A DNA stretch of 59,726 bases from Chaetoceros tenuissimus (taxonomy: Eukaryota > Bacillariophyta > Thalassiosirophyceae > Chaetocerotales > Chaetocerotaceae). The stretch lies in assembly GCA_021927905.1 (NCBI GenBank), contig BLLK01000076.1, positions 1-59,726 of the forward strand, read 5' to 3'. The position numbers and the translations under genes are program-made. Positions 9,951 through 20,803 of this stretch are shown in pieces (positions within the stretch are counted from its first letter, which is position 1; each line of letters starts with the position of its first letter). Under the pieces are notes generated by a model that made no database searches, was not told the DNA's origin, and worked only from the letters and a program-made list of their open reading frames with translations.

Positions 9951-12518
9951 ATGACCAACTGTCTTTCTAGACTACTTTTCACCACACTTCTTTATTGCAT
10001 TAGCATCCTTTCTTTTTTTCACAACAAAATTACTCAAGAAGAGTATGTCAACAAGAGGAAAGCTCTGAGACAACTGAAGAAAAGCTTTCAGTCTAGCCAC
10101 TATGTAAAAGAGAAAAATCGACCCGATTCTATGAAAGTCATGATCGAATCAGTCAAGTCATATCAGACTACTCGAAAACTAAACCAAGATGGAATGGAAG
10201 CAGATGATGAGCTTTCAAAATCCCAAAAGATCATCGAGAGCGCAGTAAAAAAATACATTCCAAACAATTTTAAAGACACAGTTCAAAATATAGATAGTAC
10301 GGATGTTGACTCTGTCTGTGCATTACTATTCTTTGGTCTGGGAAGGAGTTTCAAAGAGAAAGCTTTTCCAAGCATACACAAGTATTTGCTGCAAGTAAAC
10401 CATTCCTGTAAAGTTTTTGTGCATACATATGATGTAGCGAACGAAAAGGGGACCCATATCAATGCAAGGGAGCTTTCCCTACTAACTGATGACGCTTCAA
10501 GCATCATCTTCGAAACTGAGGAAGAATTTCGTTCCCAACATAATTTGACTCTTTTCCACAAATATTTCCCAACAAATGTAAATAGTAATAATTGGAAATT
10601 TCCAATAAGTATAGACAACATGATACGACAATGGCATTCTATTGAGAAGGTTTGGAAGTTGATGTTAAATTTCGAGAATAATCGTCAGCTAAAGTTTCTT
10701 CGTGTTGGCTTCTTCCGTCCTGATGTCATCTATACACATCCCATTTCAATTGTAGATCAAAATGAACCTGCAGTTATTCCGTCTATGATGTATTTCTCTC
10801 AACAGAATGGATGGAATGGACTTAATGATCGGATGTTTTATGGAACTCGCAAATACGGTGAAGTTTGGGCAACACAGCGTTTTTGTAACATTGAAAATTA
10901 CATTCAATGGCAGCAAAGCGAAATAAGCCATATCCGACATGGTTTGAGAGGTCTGCATTCAGAGGATTTCATGAAATATATTTTGACAACGAAAGGACGT
11001 CTTCCATTACAGATAAAAAATATCTGTTTTAAACGCGTTCGTTCCAATGGCGATGTACTTCATTGTGACTGCAGATATTTGGAATCAGATAATGGTAATG
11101 AATATGGCAAGACAGAGGTACTAGTAGATCTTAGATTGAATACTGCCCCCGGAGTAATTATTCTTGGAATGCAAAGATCTGGAACATCCCTACTTGCAGG
11201 TTTGCTATCTCATGCCTTTTCATGGAATGTACCGGGACAAGTAGATGATAGTAGCAACTACAACAATATAAGATCTCGAAGTTCTTATCAGAATGTTCAT
11301 GTTGTACAGCAGAACGAAGAATGGATGAAATCTCAAAATGTTACTTGGGATAATATTAAGAGTGACAATGACCAGCTTGTAGCGCGGACTTTTGACGTGA
11401 ATCTAGCTACAAAAATCGGTATACATGGTCAGAAGGCACTGGATTTGTATAATAATGGTGCATACACCCCATGGCTAATGAATGATCCACGACTGTGCTT
11501 CACACTCGGTGCATGGATACCTTTACTCGAGTCTGAATTCTACCCACCGCCTGTTATATTCATGTATCGCAACCCTCTTGAAATAGGATTGATTCGTCAA
11601 GCAAAAGCACAACACACCATATCATTGCTGGAAAGCTTTTATTTGTGGATACTACATAACAGAGAAGCAATCAGGCTTACTCAAGACATTGATATTTGTC
11701 GAATAGCAACAAGGTTAGAAATATCTATTCCAGTCAATTTTATTTTGTTTATGCATCTCATTTTTCTCCGTCATGTGTAAAGTCATGATATTCTCTTTAG
11801 GAAACCAGAGCAAGAGCTACTAAGATTGCAAGATGAGTTGATGAGATGTGGGTTGCATTCTCGTAGTTTTAAGCTGGATGAGATTACGAAGGAGCTTTTA
11901 GACGGATCATCTTCTGAACAATGGAATGTTTCACGCAATTCGAGAGAAGAAGTCAATGGAGATGAAACATGTGACTTTATTCCGTTTCAAAATACGGGTG
12001 CTGCATCGAGTAACGCATCCATTGCAGCAATGGAGTCAAAAATGTATGATATTACCATGAAAATATACTGCGACTTGAAGTCAAGCAAAGCATTCGAAAG
12101 AAGCTATTTGTGGCCAGATATGCCCCAAGTAATAAGGTATGAATCACTTCTTATAGCTTGATATTAAACCTATCAATCTTCTTACACTATTTTACAAAGT
12201 GACGAAACACAGTCTAGATATTCGAACATGATAAGGAGGGAGAACTTAGTTAGTGAAGAAAGAAGTCTGTCGAAGGGGCCTGCGTACAGTTCCCATTGGA
12301 AAGACTTTTCGAAATATGAACGAGAAGCTGCGAAAACATTGGGTTTTACAAAGAAAATGTGGGATAAAGGTGCATGGCCTGGAGGATTGGACTCGAAGTA
12401 TTGGAATATGCTGGAGTCGGGGGAACAGGCTGCTCTTGAAAGGTTAGGATACTTGCAAAGTACATGGGATATTGCAATAACTAATGATGGAATGAACAAA
12501 AGAATTTTCCAAGAATAA
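9951..12518 (+). CDS. Glycosyltransferase-like/sulfotransferase two-domain Golgi protein
   Basis: Three exons rebuild an uninterrupted protein of about 805 residues: 9951-11713, 11801-12136 and 12200-12518. Introns of 87 and 63 nt have GTTAGA/TTTAG and GTATGA/AAAG borders, both splitting an AG|N codon. An N-terminal signal anchor (residues about 5-24) is followed by a basic stem. A glycosyltransferase-like domain follows (about 118-340; starts CALLFFGLGRSF, contains FLRVGFFRPDVIY and GLNDRMFYG), seen in many algal and plant proteins. Next is a sulfotransferase domain with a PAPS loop GMQRSGTSLLAG (about 407) and MYRNPLEIG (about 540). The C-terminus after the last intron is Trp/Lys-rich. It has no truncation, so it is probably one of the working genes. 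It would add sugar and sulfate in the Golgi; substrates are unknown. Confidence 0.78.
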
Positions 12519-13176
12519 TCATAGTCAAAGTTATAATCTTTATCTTTCTTTTCTTCTTGACAAGTAAGCAAGCAATAGACTAACACCCCCATGCATGTTA
12601 CAAGTATTAAATGGCACATGACTCTTCAGAAGTCTAATAAATAGTCATCAACTATCATCACCTAATAGTCCTCAAAATATCATGGATATTTATCACATGA
12701 TATTCTTTGGTCTGGGCTAAAGTTTCAAGGAGAATGTGTTTCAAGCAGACAAAATATTTGCTCAGTTATTTTATATATTTCTTTCTGAACAAGTTTCTGC
12801 TTCCAAGGGATCGTCTAGGTAGAAACATTACTAAGTACGTAGTTTTGACTAAAGATTCAATATTTGCTGTCATGTAGTACAGTCTCTCTTTATGACTCTT
12901 TCATAATCAAGCCTAAAATTTTTAATCGAGGATAGTCTTGACAAAGCAGTTCATAATCTTTGTAGGAGAGCAACAACGCACTATTCTATCAAAGATATTT
13001 GTCATAGCTGTATCCCAGGACCACAAGTGCTTAATAAACGAGAAGATGAGGCAAAGTCAAGAGCTATGTATAGCTAGCGATTGTATGATGCAACATCACA
13101 ATTGTTAATAGGCTTGGTTATTTTGTAGACGGTATTTTGAAGCAACCAATTATAGATCCAAATGCCAATGAAATTA
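12519..13176. other. Intergenic stretch with a relic of the preceding gene
   Basis: No open gene is seen. At about 12690-12765 a degenerate copy of part of the 9951 gene appears (TATTCTTTGGTCTGGG then TTTCAA, AAGCAG and TATTTGCT), matching 10320-10390 with substitutions. The rest looks single-copy and AT-rich. Confidence 0.5.
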
Positions 13177-13800
13177 CTAAATGACGAGTTTGTTTTGTTT
13201 CGGGTCAGTGCAATTAAAAACGCCTTCTTCACCCAGTCGAGTTTTGCGATTGCTCTTAAATGCATTGATTGTTCCTTCTAGAGTAAAACACACTCCAAGT
13301 TTGAATTCCTCCAATACCATACTTGCCAGAAGGGGGCTCATCAGTGGTGTGAGCAATCCAATGCTCATAGTAGTACCTTGTAATATTTGCATTTTAGCCA
13401 TAACGCCTCCTCCCCCTGGTTTAGCTACAAGCGGGCGCTCAATTGGTGCTTCCAATCTAGTGACATAAGATGATCGCACCCAAATGTAGTTAAAATACAC
13501 ATACCCCCACGAGTAATCGTAAAACCTGCCTTTTCTAATTGAGGGACAGTCTTAAAGCGAAACAATACATCTCTCCATGGCTCAATTACATATTTAAACA
13601 ATGGTCCATCAGTTGCTGCTCTCTTTGCTTCTGTCATATTTCCATGGTTGACCATTCCTTTACTATGCATGTAAAGAAAAACAGAGTCTTTCCTCTGTTG
13701 AGGATTCTGGGACATGGCTTTTTCCCACATAGAATGCAGCCCCCAGTACTCATATCGATTTTCATAACGGGGTGTGACAGTGGCACTAGTGCCACCAATT
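13177..13800 (-). pseudogene. Glycosyltransferase-like fragment with HSKG motif, frameshifted
   Basis: Minus-strand coding remnant. From about 13800 it reads RYENRYEYWGLHSMW, then FLYMHSKGMVNHGN and LFKYVIEPWRDVL. The frame then shifts by one base near 13490 and resumes as YFNYIWVRSSYVTRLE and PIERPL. The HSKG and FNYIWVRSSYV elements are typical of a glycosyltransferase-like domain found in stramenopile and bacterial surface-glycan proteins. The N-terminal part is missing: at 13801 the sequence switches to another gene on the opposite strand. The tail after PLVAKPGGGG is not recognisable. Confidence 0.55.
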
Positions 13801-15787
13801 TGGAAGCAAATATGAGCAATGGATGCGATCATCAAATTTTCTTGGTGACCATAGTATCAAAGAGGTTCGACGTCATGGAACTTGCTTTTTCCAATTTGTG
13901 ACTGATGTCGATCATACGGGAGACCTTCTATCATCAGATGGTTCTCAGCGGCTCATTGTGATTGACCCATCTAGAATGCCATACAAGAACAACCGTCGGA
14001 ATACAAAAATCTTGAAGCTGAATCCTGGTCTACTCTTCCCTTGGGCTGATAGAGTGATTTGGCAGGATGCTAAACTTCTTCAATCGAATCATGGTAATAT
14101 GCCTTCGCCCCGTGGTTTACCAAGCGATTACTTACTACACTTCAATCGTACCGTTGGTCGCTATGGTGTTTGCTCAAGCTACATGGGATTGCCTCCTGAT
14201 AAAGCTTCTGTTGGAGACTCCTCGACAGTCAGTTTTAAAGCTCATTGCGAGGCTATTATTGCTGCTGCTGAGAAGAGACCTACTGTATCTGATGATCTCG
14301 AAACTCTACGACTCCAGTGTCAACACTACGAGGAAATGCATAGTAATGAAGCACTACAGTCGAGTCAGGTATTTTACAATCAGCATCCACTTGTTGATAC
14401 TGCCTTCATCGTTTATGATATGCGTAATTCAACCTGCCGAAAATTTAATGGAGATTTTGGGTGTTCATGGCTCAGTGAAATATTTTGTTTCTCCGACCGA
14501 GATCAGATTTCATTTCCACATGTACTAGCAAGCTCAGGGTTGAGGCTTTCTCCTCATATGCAAGTTACTGGTCAAGAATATCGCGACCGCATATATATTA
14601 ATGAAAATCAAAGACCTATGTTACACATTGCAAAGAGAAGCTGCCATTGGTACTATAGGAGCTTTTCTCGATGTATAGCAAGTTCCAACACGCATATTGA
14701 TGAGGAAATGATCAAGGACAACGAGACTACACCAACGACCACCACAACGTCAACATAACTGAGAGTTGCTGTGATTGTAGCGGGTACTTTGAATAGGTTC
14801 ATTTTTGATTCTGCTCTGAAAAATTTGATAAAACCTATGAAAAAAAGAGCATCCGTTGACTATTATGTGTCACTAAGCACCGCTCGAATGAAAGCTTACA
14901 GGTCAGACTCAGGATACACAGACCGCCTTCAGCCAGATCCCACACTACCTTCTTCTTCTGTTGAAGATTTTGTTGATATAGAGGAATATATACGAACCAA
15001 AATTGCCAGTCTGTCCTCGTCTGTAGGTGCCGTGAATTTGCAGAAATCTGTTGATATCGATTCTGAGCCAATGCTTATCGCTAGAAGAGAAAGAGCCCTA
15101 GAAGAGAACCCAGACGAAGATCCAGACTCAAGATTTCCTATCATTGACAATAGAAACGCTGCTATATCGCAAAGGACTGCAAATGCAAATAGGAATCTTT
15201 TGAGGTTGCACCTAGCTATACAGAGTTTGTGGAAGACTGCCACCAATTGGGAAAACGAAGAAGGTTTTAAATACGATTATGTCATGTTCCTTCGTGACGA
15301 CTCTCTCTGGTTGAAAGAGTTTGACATACGCAATCTTGTAGCTAAAGGTGGAGACATTTTCATCCCTGCATGTGATGCAAGGGATCCTCCTTTACAACCA
15401 AGTGAAATAAATGACCATATCCTAATTTCGCGACGTGACACTGCAGACGTATTTGGAAATTACTATTCAGAACTATTGAAAAGAGATGTCAAGGCTTGCA
15501 TGAAACGACTTCCAGATGATCTGACAAAAGGTGGAAGGCGTGGATGCAATAGTGAAATGTTACTGAAATGGATAGTGGACGAAAGAAACATAACTGTCAC
15601 CAAACTTGGACAAAGTAAGCTACCCTTTCAGCGCTCTGCAAATGTAAAGTTACCGGATGGATCGAATGTTCCATGTTTCCATAAGTTTTGCCAAAGTCGA
15701 AAGCACCCCTTGACTTTCACAAATGAGTCGAATGGAATGAAAATGTGCAAACATATCGATTGGAAGCAGGTTTTGGACATAAAATAA
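13801..15787 (+). pseudogene. DUF616 (TOD1/MUCI70-like) protein, 5'-truncated copy with internal stop
   Basis: This is a copy of the full-length gene at 50173-52773. Homology begins abruptly at 13801 (TGGAAGCAAATATGAGC), corresponding to residue about 206 of the intact 866-residue protein, so the membrane anchor and first part of the DUF616 domain are absent. A stop (TAA, 14756-14758) replaces the Lys codon in the Thr-rich linker between domains; the same frame reopens at once and runs to 15787. Protein similarity to the full copy is very high otherwise. The DUF616 part shows RHGTCFFQFVTD and FSDRDQISFPHV; the C-terminal part shows YVMFLRDDSLW. Non-functional as it stands. Confidence 0.85.
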
Positions 15788-16049
15788 ATGTATTTGAAAG
15801 TGTAAATGTTTTTGCTGCTTCAATCCACAATATATAGACTATGTAGTATTGTAATGTTTATTATCGATAGCCAATTAGAGTCATGAAAGTCGTTGCTAGA
15901 TAAACTTCTCCAGTTGTTATTAGAACCTCCTCGAGAAGAGAGCTAAAGCCCCGTTCCTTTTCGGTAGCCTACTAGTCTAGCATTTCGAGCTTGCTATGAA
16001 GATCTAAACTTCTTCTGACCGGATCGAGAACATCATTATGAGGAGAACT
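15788..16049. other. 3' flank of DUF616 copy and junction to a sulfotransferase fragment
   Basis: No gene is seen. The stretch includes a segment (about 15920-15995) whose reverse complement resembles the repeat at 16797-16865, with shared GAGGAGGTTCTA and GGGGCT..TAGC blocks. The whole stretch, with the end of the gene before it, recurs inverted at about 44434-44814. Confidence 0.6.
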
Positions 16050-16592
16050 CATCAATTGGAACTTGCGAAAGGGCAAACTGTTTCCTATCACAAGTTAGAT
16101 GATTCCTATCCATTCTTCGATTGTATAACAAACATTCGACCCACTATTGATAGAGTTGTTAGTTGTTGGAACTATAGAATGACAGTAGAGATGGACACCC
16201 TGCATTTGCCTTCCTCTGATTCATTGACACCTAAAGACTGGAATAATCTTCTACCCGTTGCAATGGATAAGCACAACAATGGTTGCAACAACGAGTACGC
16301 TCGCATTTTTGGAAGTACAGCTCATGAGAGTGAGATCAACTCGCTGTCTCCTAGCAAACCTGACTTCCTACAAGAGTTTGAAAACATTGTCTCAAGAATG
16401 TCTCGGTGTGCCATTGTGCATATCAATCGTTGTGAGGATAGTAACAAGATTCTTCATCATTTCGTGCCTTGGATGAGTATGGCAGATAAGTGTGGCACCC
16501 ATGAGAAGAATTCCAATAGTACAGGAGGACTTTCGGAAGAGGCTACAGAAGTCATTCTTGAATTAGAATTACATGGACGAATTGTTATTTAG
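16050..16592 (+). pseudogene. Sulfotransferase, 3' half only
   Basis: This matches the last ~180 residues of the gene at 32540-33717, from KGQTVSYHKLDDSYP to the shared C-terminus LELELHGRIVI, with only a few substitutions. The PAPS loop (5' half) is missing. The ATG at 16038 belongs to fused upstream sequence, not to the gene. The segment keeps the 3'-phosphate-binding-like strand TNIRPTIDRVVSCWNYR. It lies about 11 kb from, and on the strand opposite to, the CoDi-cut 5' half at 5156-5677, so the two pieces cannot form one transcript. Confidence 0.85.
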
Positions 16593-16687
16593 GTATGCTG
16601 GAGAGTTGTTCGAAAGTCAGTTACAAGTGACCTTGGATGCATCTCAATTTTAACTGAGCCATACTTGACATCATTCTTGTGATTGTC

Positions 16688-16990
16688 TGTAAACTTGGCG
16701 GCACGCTAAAGCCTTTTCCAAGTTATGATGCGAATGAAACTCAAGCTTCTATACCATTGATAGCACAGTACACCATAATGATGCTCAGATCGTCTTGTTC
16801 AGTAGCCTAGTCTATCGAAAGAAAGGGGCTCTAGCTACTTTCTGGAGGAGGTTCTAGGCACTAGACGCCAGATTGTCAGGTCTGAAACAGAGAAGGTTTA
16901 TTTTTTAAACATTACTAAGTATTTATAAACATTGTTCAAAACATTCCAATGAGGACAATTGTCATGATAATCTGTTCGATCTATTATAGA
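16688..16990 (+). repeat. Dispersed 3'-flank repeat, copy 1
   Basis: A segment of about 300 bp with AACTTGGCGGCACGCTAAAG, GAGGAGGTTCTAGGCACTAG and CATTCCAATGAGGACAATTG. Near-identical copies lie at 17868-18180 and 33813-34140, each between a sulfotransferase-type 3' end and the 3' end of an unknown minus-strand gene. Confidence 0.8.
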
Positions 16991-16998
16991 AAGACCAT

Positions 16999-17721
16999 TC
17001 AATCAATGCTCTTCACAAGATCTTCCGTATCTAATTTGAGAAAATCTGCAATAGTATTCGTAGCAATGAGAGAGAGCTGTAGTGCGCATTCCTCACCTGT
17101 GTACTGCTGAAAGGAGCAAGAAACAATCTTATGCCCAGACGATTTCTTATTACACATCATGGTGTCATGAATGCAAAAGGCAGAAAAAATACTCATGCCT
17201 TTGGTTTGTTGGATATCATCATAAATGGCGCAGCCCCACATTTCTTCATATAAGATCTTGTCTAGGGGCTTAGACTCTTTGGGAAGGTGGATTTTTGGAT
17301 CGTATTTACCACTATCTTTTGGTGTACCTTTGGGGAGAATATGAGTATGGTCAGTGGAAGTGATGGGACCATGATTCACAATGATATATGCTTTTGTTTT
17401 CAATGTTCTCTTCATGGCATCCTCCAGCATCGTGGAGTTGAAGTGGCATTTATGTCCATGCCAGTTCTCATAGAATCGGTGGTAATCAGATGGCATTTCA
17501 TTTGCTGCATACATCTCATCGTCATATGCTGGTCCGTGGAAACTTGAAAAAGATCTAGATAATCCTGCAGCCTTGACCCACATCTCTTTTGCCAATTCAC
17601 AATTGGGGATATGCTCCAAAACATGCCAATAGGTGTTTCCTCTAATTGTGCGCTCGCTCATCATCTTCAATGCCTCGAGACTGAGGGTAAGAATATCTGC
17701 CTTTTCACATTCAATACCCAC
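16999..17721 (-). pseudogene. Unknown protein, 5'-truncated
   Basis: Minus-strand open frame with protein-like composition (RTIRGNTYWHVLEHIPNCEL, SSFHGPAYDDEMYAANEMP, YIIVNHGPITSTDHTH). I do not recognise the family. There is no ATG in frame near the upstream edge: the frame stays open to about 17770 before a stop, so the N-terminus is probably missing. The 3' end is repeated at 18196-18415 and 34145-34262 with the same flanking repeat, so a gene of this type once stood next to each copy. The setting suggests membrane or glycan metabolism, but no catalytic motif supports this. Confidence 0.45.
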
Positions 17722-17867
17722 TTGAACCTCAGATATTACGATTTCTGTACTATGATTTACGTTTGCACTTGGACATCATGAGATATTGGAGTGAATTGAA
17801 GTGTTCCCTTTCCCCATCGGCGAGAGCAGATAGCTAACCTTCTTTCTAACAGACTATGATATCTCGA

Positions 17868-18180
17868 GTAAACTTGGCGGCACGCTAAAGTATTTTTCCA
17901 AGTTATGATGCAAATGAAACTCAAGCTTCCGTACCATGGATGACACCGTACGAAATAATGATGCTCAGAGTTTTCTTGTTCAGTAGCCTAGTCTACCGAA
18001 AGAAAGGGGCTATAGCCACTTTCTCGAGGAGGTTCTAGGCACTAGACGCCAGATTGTCAGGTCTGAAACAGAGAAGGTTTATTTTTAAACATTACTAAAT
18101 ATTTATTAACATTGTTCAAAACATTCCAATGAGGACAATTGTCATGATAATCTGTTCAATCCATTATAGAAAGAGGATTC
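17868..18180 (+). repeat. Dispersed 3'-flank repeat, copy 2
   Basis: This is a second copy of the 16688-16990 segment with small substitutions (GTACCATGGATGACACC instead of ATACCATTGATAGCAC). It is followed by a further short copy of the 3' end of the unknown minus-strand gene. Confidence 0.8.
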
Positions 18181-18195
18181 ATATTTCTCCAAGGA

Positions 18196-18415
18196 AAGTC
18201 AATGCTCTTCACAAGATCTTCCGTATCTAATTTGAGAAAATCTGCAATAGTATTCTTAGCAACGAGAAAGAGAGCTGTAGTGCGCATTCCTCACCAGTGT
18301 ACTGCTGAAAAAATCTTATGTTCAGACGATTTCTTATCGTAAATAATGGTATCATGAATGCAAAGGGCAGAAAAATACTCATGCCTTTGATTCGTAGGCT
18401 TGAGGTGTATTATCA
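18196..18415 (-). pseudogene. 3'-terminal fragment of the unknown 16999-17721 gene
   Basis: The minus strand repeats the C-terminal coding segment (about 60 codons) of the 16999-17721 frame, with a deletion after GTACTGCTGAAA and extra substitutions. It joins directly to the 3' end of the PC-esterase-like gene. Confidence 0.65.
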
Positions 18416-18423
18416 CATTCTTC

Positions 18424-19839
18424 CTACGTGTTGCTGTAGTAAAGCCTATGGTATAGCATACGGCTCCAGTATTCGAGGGGGCCAGGTAAGCAAAAGTGAC
18501 ACCCGTCAAAGGTTGAATCAGCTCTCGCTAACATCATTGGTGAGGTGTCAAGAATCTGGAATCGGCGAGTTGAATTATTTTGAAGGAACACTTCGAATGC
18601 AATTAAATTCTGCATCGGTTGTTCAGGTCTTGATCCACCATATGTTGACCACTTTTCTCGCATTGAAGGTTCAACTCTTCCAGCCTTGGATGATTCCGAA
18701 TCCCAGTCGCCGGCACCTCGAATATAATGTCGAACGCTTGTCGTTCGAAAGAATTTGTTGCTATCAGCAATATTGCCGAAAGAAAATGTCAACACCTTCT
18801 CCAATTTTTTTCTGTAAAGTGCAGTCCAATTCGAACCTATCTTGAATCCGACATGATGTCCAATATTGAAAACGACGACGTCTCGCTCTTCCGTTTGATC
18901 AAATGCTTTGTCTCTAATGTCTTCAACACCATTGTGCACCTGAAGATATCTAACTTTTTCACTGGCGTCCTCCGGTGACATTCCGAGTACGTGGATAAGT
19001 TCACATCGCATGGATTGACTCCACTGTCTAGTAAGACTGTCTCCAACGAGGTAAATCTTCCTATTATGAAGAGCTTTTCCGACCTGTTTTGCGTACAAAT
19101 TGCGATCTTTAAATAATAAGACACGATATTGCGGCAATTTTGATTGCCACATCCAAGGATCGTCACCGGCAAGAATTCCGGGGCTGTTTGAAATTGCCTT
19201 TGCGGCCATCGAGTTGTATCTGCTCAGTTTTGCTGTGTCATTGGAATTTTTCCATGCATCTGGATCATGACAATTTCCCTGACGTTCTTGATCAAGACAA
19301 TGTAAATGTTCCTTTGAAGGGCTATTAGCTCGAGCGTCGGGTCTGTAAATCCACTCTCCAGCTTTTTCGGCAGGGAATTCTGAATTGTGGATGGTGGTGT
19401 AAAATTCCAATTCACTGATTTTTTCAGAATTAGTGTCTTCATCTACCAAAATCGGATCTATCTTTTCCAACTTGAGGTGAATTTTGAGGGGTGCTTTGTT
19501 TACTTCCTTCTTTAGTTCAGGTTGTATTTTTCGATCTAGTTCTGGTAGGTCTGCGCTTTTCTCTGCATCATCACGATTACTATTTGAAGTTGTACTTGTA
19601 TTTCCCTCCCTTTGTATTTCTTGATGATCTATCTTCATCTTAAATCTCCCCTGGCCACCAACGTTGAAAACAAATATGAGCGCGGCTACAACAAGGAAGA
19701 TACTTCTTCCTTTCGATCGACCTGCAACACTTGTTCTTGCTGAACTTTGAATCTTGTTGTTGGCTTGTCTCTCATGTTGAGGATTGATAAAAATGTGTCT
19801 ATTAGTTAATATCATCCTAGTTCTATCCTTCCTTGGCAC
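18424..19839 (-). CDS. PC-esterase (TBL-like) SGNH-fold membrane protein
   Basis: Intact frame of 471 residues. A basic cytosolic start is followed by one membrane anchor (IFLVVAALIFVFNV, about residues 46-60) and a Lys/Glu-rich stem. The catalytic domain has the block I motif GDSLTRQWSQS (about residue 265), a mid-domain FNIGHHVGF and a C-terminal block DGCHFCLPGPLEYW (about 443-456). GDS plus DxxHxCLPG is the signature of the PC-esterase / trichome-birefringence-like family, plant Golgi O-acetyltransferases and esterases acting on wall polysaccharides. Ser of GDS and Asp/His of the last block would be the triad. A truncated duplicate lies at 45066-45755. A repeat copy lies about 80 bp upstream of the start. 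Confidence 0.8.
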   Translation of the reverse strand: MPRKDRTRMILTNRHIFINPQHERQANNKIQSSARTSVAGRSKGRSIFLVVAALIFVFNVGGQGRFKMKIDHQEIQREGNTSTTSNSNRDDAEKSADLPELDRKIQPELKKEVNKAPLKIHLKLEKIDPILVDEDTNSEKISELEFYTTIHNSEFPAEKAGEWIYRPDARANSPSKEHLHCLDQERQGNCHDPDAWKNSNDTAKLSRYNSMAAKAISNSPGILAGDDPWMWQSKLPQYRVLLFKDRNLYAKQVGKALHNRKIYLVGDSLTRQWSQSMRCELIHVLGMSPEDASEKVRYLQVHNGVEDIRDKAFDQTEERDVVVFNIGHHVGFKIGSNWTALYRKKLEKVLTFSFGNIADSNKFFRTTSVRHYIRGAGDWDSESSKAGRVEPSMREKWSTYGGSRPEQPMQNLIAFEVFLQNNSTRRFQILDTSPMMLARADSTFDGCHFCLPGPLEYWSRMLYHRLYYSNT

Positions 19840-20803
19840 TGATTCCAGGGAGAAACAAAAGGGAAAAAAGCTAACTCTATTTTTCTTTTCTAGGAAAAGA
19901 CTAGGATTTTTAGGAAAAACCTGGTTTAATGTGAGGGGAGAGGAAGGGGGGAATGGCTCTTCTTTTCTTTCTTAGAACTCAAGAACTCAATCTCTCCATA
20001 TCCTCTCCAGGGGAGAGGAAGGAAGGAAGGAAGGATTGGGATTCTAAGCAGTCGTGGAGAGAAAAAGAGCTGAAGAAGTCTCTCTGAGAGGGAAAAGGAA
20101 ATGTTCGGGTCTGTAAAAAACTCTCTCATGGGTAAAAGAAAGGCTTGGAACAGGTTGAAGTGTTCGAGTCTTTAAAACTCTCTTTTGGAACCTAGTTTGA
20201 TTTTCGTGTCAAAAGCTAAATTGGTAGCAACAGAAAGGACCATGCAGCAGACCAAATTTGAAAATGAAAATTTTGCTTGATGAAGCCTCTCCATCCCTTG
20301 ATTGTAGACCGCAGTAGCTAGCTAGCAGAGAGGAACGGAAAAATCGATGTGATAATGGAAACTAATAACTTCAGTAATAGAAATTCGCTGTACATGAAGC
20401 CTCTAATGAAGATTTCTATACATGGTTGACGTTGTTTTTATAATACTGCAGTGAGTCGGAAGTGCGCTGCTTTTCATTTCCAAAAGAAGAAAAAGCATTT
20501 TTTATTATTAAATCATAGTCAAAAATAATAACAAGGACAAATTATACCATTTACTTGTCTAGTAATAAAATAACATTGATTGTTTTTTATAACTGGCGAT
20601 TTCTTTGACATGCGAGAAGGAATATTCAAAAATGACGAGTTCATGTATTCCACTTCAACAATGCTTTCATGCCTGATAAAAGAAGGTTCGTTCGTTGTCA
20701 CAAGCCAAAAAATGTTTGATTTAGGATATAAATATACAAGTACCAACAACAGCATTCGAACGTATCAAATCTCCATACTAGGAAAACATTGTTTCAAGAC
20801 TTA
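19840..20803. other. Intergenic region with dispersed repeat copy 3
   Basis: At 19922-20122 lies a further plus-oriented copy of the MITE-like repeat (TTTAATGTGAGGGGAGAGG through AAAAACTCTCTCATGGG), followed by GTTGAAGTGTTCGAGTCTTT near 20152. The remainder (20170-20800) is AT-rich with no gene or repeat that I can recognise. Confidence 0.6.
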
